Shown one piece after another: positions 59,688 through 64,000 of a DNA stretch of 64,000 bases. The stretch comes from CAWGYQ01 sp963817395 (GTDB lineage: Bacteria; Acidobacteriota; Vicinamibacteria; Vicinamibacterales; CAVPJW01). The stretch lies in NCBI GenBank assembly GCA_963817395.1, contig CAWFOC010000004.1, positions 496,001-560,000 on the forward strand, given 5' to 3'. The notes beneath the pieces were generated by a model, which worked only from the letters and a program-made list of their open reading frames with translations, did no database searches and was not told the origin of the DNA. A program made the translations under genes and the position numbers. Positions within the stretch are counted from its first letter, which is position 1; each line of letters starts with the position of its first letter.

Positions 59688-61075
59688 ATTCTGCGCCTGT
59701 TGCGATGAATCGACGTACGCTCGCGGTTGTTGCCTTCGAGAATCTTCTTATCGTTGGTGCGGTCATCGCGGCGACCTGGTCGAGGCTCGGTGCCGACGCC
59801 TGGGTCGTCTTCGCGTTTGAGAACGGGCTGGGCAAGGCCTTCCTGATTGCCGCGACCTGCCAGCTTTGCCTGTACTACGCAGACCTTTACGACCCGCGCA
59901 TTGTGGCGGATCGTTCGAAGTTCTTCAGTGGCCTCGTGCAGTCAGTGGCGTCGGCCGCCTTCGTGTTAGCGGCGCTGTATTTCTGGTTTCCGTCGCTGAT
60001 GATCGGCCGCGGTGTCTTCCTGCTCTCCGCGGTATTCGTGCTCAGCGGCGCTGCGGCCTTCCGGCTCTTTCTCGAGTGGCTTGGTCGTCAGACAGCACCC
60101 AGCGAACGCCTGCTGCTGGTCGGAACAAATCGCGCCGCGGTGGCGCTCGCCCGGGAGCTCTACGATCATCGCCAGGCGCTCGGCGTCGAGATCGTCGGAT
60201 TCGTGGATCCAGATCCGCGACGTATCGGCGAGCGCGTGTTCAATCCAGGGATCATTGGCGCGATTCCAGACATTCCCACCATCGTCCGCGAACGAAATGT
60301 GGACCGCGTGGTCGTGAGCCTCGCCGATGCCCGCGGCCAGCTGCCGATGGATCAGCTGCTCGACATGCGGCTCGATGGCGTGGCCTTTGATCACCTCGCC
60401 TCTGTCTACGAGAAGTACACTGGTAAGATTGCGGTTGAGAACCTGCGGCCGAGCTGGCTGATTTTTTCGTCGGGATTCCGGAAGACGACCTTCCAGGTTG
60501 CGGCAAAGCGGACGGTCGATGTGATCGCGGCAGTCATTGGTCTTGTGGCTGGCATGCCACTCATGATTCTGGTCGCAGCAGCCGTGAAACTCTCGTCGCG
60601 CGGGCCGGCCTTGTATCGTCAGGAACGAATCGGCCGGAACGGGCAGCCGTTCCTGCTCCACAAGTTTCGCTCCATGCGCGTGGATGCGGAGGCAGCGACC
60701 GGCCCGGTGTGGGCGCAGCCCGACGACCAGCGAGTCACGATGGTCGGCCGGTTCCTTCGGCGCACCCGGCTGGACGAGCTGCCCCAGTTCTGGAACGTCC
60801 TCACGGGCGACATGAGCCTGGTTGGCCCCAGACCCGAGCGCCCGCAGTTTGTTGAGCAGCTCTCGGAGGCCATTGCGTTCTACGGTCAGCGCCATGTCGT
60901 GCGTCCAGGTCTCACGGGCTGGGCGCAAGTTCGGTACAGCTACGGCGCAAGCGTCGAGGACGCCCTGCAGAAGCTCCAGTACGACCTTTACTACATCAAG
61001 AACATGTCCCTGGCGCTCGATCTCTTCATCATCTTTTCGACGATCAAGACTGTTCTGGCGCGAAAGGGCGCCTGA
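59678..61075 (+). CDS. Exopolysaccharide polyprenyl glycosylphosphotransferase
   Basis: 465 residues (456 if the ATG at 59705 is used). It loads the first sugar-phosphate on undecaprenyl phosphate. Four N-terminal membrane helices, a CoA-binding-like Rossmann region (LLLVGTNRAAVALARELYD), then the catalytic bacterial sugar-transferase domain: KRTVDVIAAVIGLVAGMPLM, LYRQERIGRNGQPFLLHKFRSM, RRTRLDELPQFWNVLTGDMS and LVGPRPERPQF. The whole resembles the transferases of XrtA/PEP-CTERM EPS loci. Three bases before the deacetylase gene. Confidence 0.92.
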   Translation: MPCNSAPVAMNRRTLAVVAFENLLIVGAVIAATWSRLGADAWVVFAFENGLGKAFLIAATCQLCLYYADLYDPRIVADRSKFFSGLVQSVASAAFVLAALYFWFPSLMIGRGVFLLSAVFVLSGAAAFRLFLEWLGRQTAPSERLLLVGTNRAAVALARELYDHRQALGVEIVGFVDPDPRRIGERVFNPGIIGAIPDIPTIVRERNVDRVVVSLADARGQLPMDQLLDMRLDGVAFDHLASVYEKYTGKIAVENLRPSWLIFSSGFRKTTFQVAAKRTVDVIAAVIGLVAGMPLMILVAAAVKLSSRGPALYRQERIGRNGQPFLLHKFRSMRVDAEAATGPVWAQPDDQRVTMVGRFLRRTRLDELPQFWNVLTGDMSLVGPRPERPQFVEQLSEAIAFYGQRHVVRPGLTGWAQVRYSYGASVEDALQKLQYDLYYIKNMSLALDLFIIFSTIKTVLARKGA

Positions 61076-61078
61076 GCC

Positions 61079-61972
61079 ATGGCCGCCGTCGTGAACGCGA
61101 TGTCGGTGGACGTCGAGGACTATTTTCAGGTCAGCGCGTTCGACGACATCGTACCGCGCGACGGGTGGGCGAGCCGTGAAAGCCGCGTGTGTGCGAACAC
61201 GGAGCGTCTCATCCGCATCTTCGACGATGCCGGTATCAAGGCAACATTCTTTGTGCTGGGCTGGGTGGCCGATCGCTTTCCGGCTCTCGTGCGGACCATC
61301 GCCCGCGAACAACATGAGGTGGCGTCGCACGGATATGGTCATCGCCTGATTTACGATCAATCACCGTCAGAGTTCCGCGAAGACATTCGACGCGCCAAGG
61401 ACCTGCTCGAGTCGCTCGCAGAGAAGCGCGTGCTCGGCTTTCGCGCGCCAAGCTACTCGATCACGACCCGCACGCTCTGGGCGCTGGATATTCTGGCCGA
61501 GGAGGGCTACGCCTACGATGCGAGCATCTTTCCGATACGTCACGATCGCTACGGCATTCCCAGCGCCCCCCGACATGCTTTCGTCATCGAGCGCGCCGGC
61601 CGGCCTCTGGTCGAAGTGCCGGCCTCGACCGTGCGACTGGGCGGGCTGAACGTGCCGGTTGCCGGGGGCGGCTACTTCCGCATCTTCCCGTATTGGTGGA
61701 CCTTCCGAGGGATCGCCCGGGTCAACCGCGTCGAGGGAAAGCCGGCCGTGTTCTATATCCATCCGTGGGAGATCGACCCCGAACAACCGCGCCTGCCGGC
61801 GGATACGATCGGCCGGTTCCGCCACTATACGAATCTCGACAAGACCGAGGCGCGCCTGCGGCAGCTCGTGAGGGACTTTGCGTTTGCGCCCGTCGACCGG
61901 ATGATCGCCGATGCCCGTCCGGTTGACGCCAGCGGTCTGGCATCGCTGACCGGCGCCAGCCGGGCTTCTTGA
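61079..61972 (+). CDS. Polysaccharide deacetylase, XrtA-system type
   Basis: 297 residues, NodB fold. The start MSVDVEDYFQVSAF carries the catalytic Asp-Asp-like motif, HEVASHGYGHRLI the metal His pair, GFRAPSYSIT the RxPY-type loop and VFYIHPWEIDPEQPR the final His. This exact opening (SVDVEDYFQV) is characteristic of the deacetylases found in exosortase A/PEP-CTERM exopolysaccharide loci. It would remove acetyl groups from the polymer. Tightly linked to the glycosylphosphotransferase. Confidence 0.92.
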   Translation: MAAVVNAMSVDVEDYFQVSAFDDIVPRDGWASRESRVCANTERLIRIFDDAGIKATFFVLGWVADRFPALVRTIAREQHEVASHGYGHRLIYDQSPSEFREDIRRAKDLLESLAEKRVLGFRAPSYSITTRTLWALDILAEEGYAYDASIFPIRHDRYGIPSAPRHAFVIERAGRPLVEVPASTVRLGGLNVPVAGGGYFRIFPYWWTFRGIARVNRVEGKPAVFYIHPWEIDPEQPRLPADTIGRFRHYTNLDKTEARLRQLVRDFAFAPVDRMIADARPVDASGLASLTGASRAS

Positions 61973-61998
61973 GAAATACACGCGCGCGGTGGGAACCG

Positions 61999-62886
61999 AT
62001 GATCGATCTGCACATGCATACGACTGCCTCGGACGGGCGCTGCAGCCCGACCGAGCTGGTTGGTCGGCTGGCCAGGGCGGGTATTACGGTCTTCAGCGTG
62101 ACCGATCACGATACAACGGCGGGCCTCGTCGAATCGGCTGCCGCGGCGGTCCGCGCTGGTCTCGAGTTCATCCCCGGCACCGAGATCACCGCGGTCTACC
62201 AAGGACGCGACGTGCACGTTCTTGGGTATTTCATCGATCCAACGACACCGGAACTGTCCGGTTTGTTGGCCGCGAGCCGCCAGAGCCGCGTGATTCGAGC
62301 TCGGGAGATTGCCGCTCGGCTTGCGGCTCTCAACGTCCCCATAGACGTCGAGCGCGTGCTGGCTGCAGGCGGTGGCGCGCCCAGCGGCATTGCGATTGCT
62401 CGACCCGTCCTTGCACGCGCTCTGGTCGAGGCGGGGCACGTGAGCAGCATCCGTGAGGCGTTCGACCGATACCTGGGGGAGAGCCAGCCAGCGTACGTGC
62501 CCCGGCAGGGACGCTCGCCGGACGAGGTGGTCCAGGTGATCCGGTGTGCCGGCGGAGTGGCGTCCCTGGCCCATCCCGGAGTGCTCGGATGCGACGAGTT
62601 GATCCCGCAGCTGGTCGACGCCGGGCTGGGAGCTCTCGAGACCTATCATAGCGACCACAGCACCGCGGACACCGGCCGATACCTCGGACTCGCCCGACAA
62701 TACGGGCTGGCGGTAACGGGCGGCTCCGATTATCACGGCGACGGCGTGCGCCGCGCTGAATGTCTGGGCGTCGTGAGCCTTCCGCCCGACGAGTACCGGC
62801 GGTTCTGCGGTCGGGCTCGTCAGCTGCGATCTGAAGACAGGCCACCACTTCCCGAGCCAGCGCGAAATACTACCGAACTCGGCTGA
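61999..62886 (+). CDS. PHP-domain phosphoesterase (RNase AM/YciV-like)
   Basis: 295 residues from the ATG at 61999. PHP metal motifs are complete: MIDLHMHTTASDG (HxH), VFSVTDHDTTAG (DHD), IPGTEIT (E), LAHPG (H), YHSDHS (H) and GGSDYHG (DxH). Family members are 3',5'-nucleotidases or 5'-to-3' exoribonucleases that also remove 3'-phosphoadenosine 5'-phosphate-type nucleotides. That would suit the sulfate-activation gene next door, because PAP is the by-product of PAPS use. Confidence 0.88.
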   Translation: MIDLHMHTTASDGRCSPTELVGRLARAGITVFSVTDHDTTAGLVESAAAAVRAGLEFIPGTEITAVYQGRDVHVLGYFIDPTTPELSGLLAASRQSRVIRAREIAARLAALNVPIDVERVLAAGGGAPSGIAIARPVLARALVEAGHVSSIREAFDRYLGESQPAYVPRQGRSPDEVVQVIRCAGGVASLAHPGVLGCDELIPQLVDAGLGALETYHSDHSTADTGRYLGLARQYGLAVTGGSDYHGDGVRRAECLGVVSLPPDEYRRFCGRARQLRSEDRPPLPEPARNTTELG

Positions 62887-62935
62887 GACCGGACACTCGC
62901 TCCGCGCCAGCCTATCTGAGACGACAGGAGACAGC

Positions 62936-64000
62936 GTGACTTCAGCAACCGGCATGCTCGACACAAACGCACTTATCGCGCCGCACGGCGGAACTCTTGT
63001 GAATCTGCTCGGCGACGAGCCCCGCAGACTGCAGCTCCGACAGGCCTCCCAATCCTGGCCGTCATGGGACCTCACGGCCAGGCAGATGTGCGACCTGGAG
63101 CTGCTCATGAACGGCGGCTTCTCGCCGCTCACCGGGTTCATGGGCCGCGACGATTACGAATCGGTCTGTCGGACCATGCGGCTTCAGAACGGCCTCCTGT
63201 GGCCCATGCCCATCACACTCGACGTCTCACCAGAGTTTGGCAAGACGTTGACGACAGGGGACACGATCGCGCTGCGTGATCCTGAAGGCGTCATGATCGC
63301 CACGTTGGCCGTCGATGACGTCTGGACGCCCGACCGCGAGGCCGAGGCGGTCGCGGTGTTCGGAACCGCCAGCTCCGAGCACCCTGGCGTGGCAGCGCTG
63401 CTCGGACACAATCGCACCGTCTACGTGGGCGGACGGGTGGAGGGACTTCAGCTTCCGCTCCACTACGACTACCCGTCGCTGCGAGCAACGCCAGCCGAGC
63501 TGCGTGACGAGTTTGCGCGCCGCGGGTGGACCAGAATCGTGGCGTTCCAGACCAGAAATCCGATGCACAGGGCCCATCAGGAGCTCACGCGTCGGGCAGC
63601 CGACGAGGTCGACGCTCGTCTCCTGATTCACCCGGTGGTCGGGATGACGAAGCCAGGGGATGTCGATCACTACACGCGCGTCCGGTGTTACCGCGCCGTG
63701 CTGTCAACCTACCCACCCGATCAGGCACACCTCGCGCTGTTGCCGCTGGCCATGCGGATGGCCGGTCCGCGCGAAGCGGTCTGGCACGCGATCATCCGGA
63801 AGAATCACGGATGTACGCATCTGATCGTCGGTCGCGACCATGCCGGTCCCGGACGCGATAGCGCCGGCACGCCGTTCTATGGTCCGTACGATGCCCAGGA
63901 GCTGCTACGTCAACACGAAAAGGAGCTCGGCGTCGGGATGGTGCCGTTCCGTCAGATGGTGTACGCGGTGGACTACGACCGGTACTTTCCCGAGGATGCC
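62936..64000 (+). CDS. sat: Sulfate adenylyltransferase, 3' end outside the window
   Basis: 355 residues visible of about 390-400. It makes APS from ATP and sulfate. Start GTG at 62936 with CAGGAG 5 bases upstream. Conserved parts: LMNGGFSPLTGFMG, VAFQTRNPMHRAHQEL (HxxH of the ATP site), HPVVGMTKPGD, AMRMAGPREAVWHAIIRKNHG in part and VGRDHAGPG. It is the single-subunit Sat type rather than CysD/CysN. Beside an EPS locus it may feed sulfation, if an APS kinase follows beyond the window. Frame intact. Confidence 0.94.
   Translation, partial: MTSATGMLDTNALIAPHGGTLVNLLGDEPRRLQLRQASQSWPSWDLTARQMCDLELLMNGGFSPLTGFMGRDDYESVCRTMRLQNGLLWPMPITLDVSPEFGKTLTTGDTIALRDPEGVMIATLAVDDVWTPDREAEAVAVFGTASSEHPGVAALLGHNRTVYVGGRVEGLQLPLHYDYPSLRATPAELRDEFARRGWTRIVAFQTRNPMHRAHQELTRRAADEVDARLLIHPVVGMTKPGDVDHYTRVRCYRAVLSTYPPDQAHLALLPLAMRMAGPREAVWHAIIRKNHGCTHLIVGRDHAGPGRDSAGTPFYGPYDAQELLRQHEKELGVGMVPFRQMVYAVDYDRYFPEDA

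Noticed and set aside
59966..61360. 464-codon open frame antisense to the EPS transferase
   Set aside because: Shadow frame; the plus-strand transferase has all catalytic motifs.

Overview
The window is about 65% GC, gene-dense chromosomal DNA with no phage, transposon, plasmid or CRISPR signal. Gene content points to a free-living Gram-negative bacterium, most likely an acidobacterium of the Vicinamibacteria type. The reasons are a Ser/Thr kinase fused to TPR repeats, type III glutamine synthetase, the mreBCD-PBP2-rodA-rng cluster, DUF4097 and HEAT/DUF349 proteins, many exported hydrolases, and an outer-membrane barrel ending in Phe. This assignment is an inference from gene style, not a phylogeny.

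Layout. 1-7.4 kb: kinase/TPR tail, an NTF2-like protein coupled to a Tat-exported spermidine-dehydrogenase-like flavoenzyme, then a minus-strand run of alkB, a rhodanese-methyltransferase fusion and an IMP dehydrogenase homologue. 7.4-14.7 kb: cobalamin-dependent methionine synthase overlapping an ArsR-methyltransferase fusion regulator, then a palindrome-rich divergent promoter region and type III glutamine synthetase. 14.7-25.3 kb: aminotransferase, exported PqqB-like hydrolase, Fpg/Nei glycosylase, exported peroxiredoxin, HTH regulator, a long HEAT/DUF349 protein, GNAT, amidohydrolase and gamma-glutamyltransferase. 25.3-37.6 kb: mostly exported or envelope proteins (tandem FKBP, SUMF1 domain, CotH kinase, P1 peptidase, metallophosphoesterase, zinc peptidase) plus proC, a BNR protein, DoxX, a response regulator with a zinc ribbon, and a 7Fe ferredoxin. 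37.9-43.7 kb: fatty acid desaturase, a non-coding stretch with a strong small-RNA candidate, tRNA-Leu(CAG), sppA and ppiD. 44.6-51.9 kb: rod-shape operon mreB-mreC-mreD-mrdA-rodA-rng. 51.9-58 kb: minus-strand block with M4 protease, outer-membrane barrel, MGMT, ECF sigma, anti-sigma and DUF4097 protein. 58-64 kb: start of an exopolysaccharide locus resembling the XrtA/PEP-CTERM type (membrane protein, polyprenyl glycosylphosphotransferase, polysaccharide deacetylase, PHP phosphoesterase, and sulfate adenylyltransferase cut by the window end).

Many genes that look functional are split by single-base frame changes, most of them equivalent to one extra base. I annotate these as single genes spanning the shifts; they are most simply read as sequence errors. 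The most novel-looking signals are a promoter-to-terminator small-RNA candidate at about 39.05-39.18 kb, the ArsR-methyltransferase/metH unit with neighbouring palindromes, the IMP dehydrogenase homologue lacking the flap Arg-Tyr pair, and the EPS locus joined to a sulfate-activation gene.
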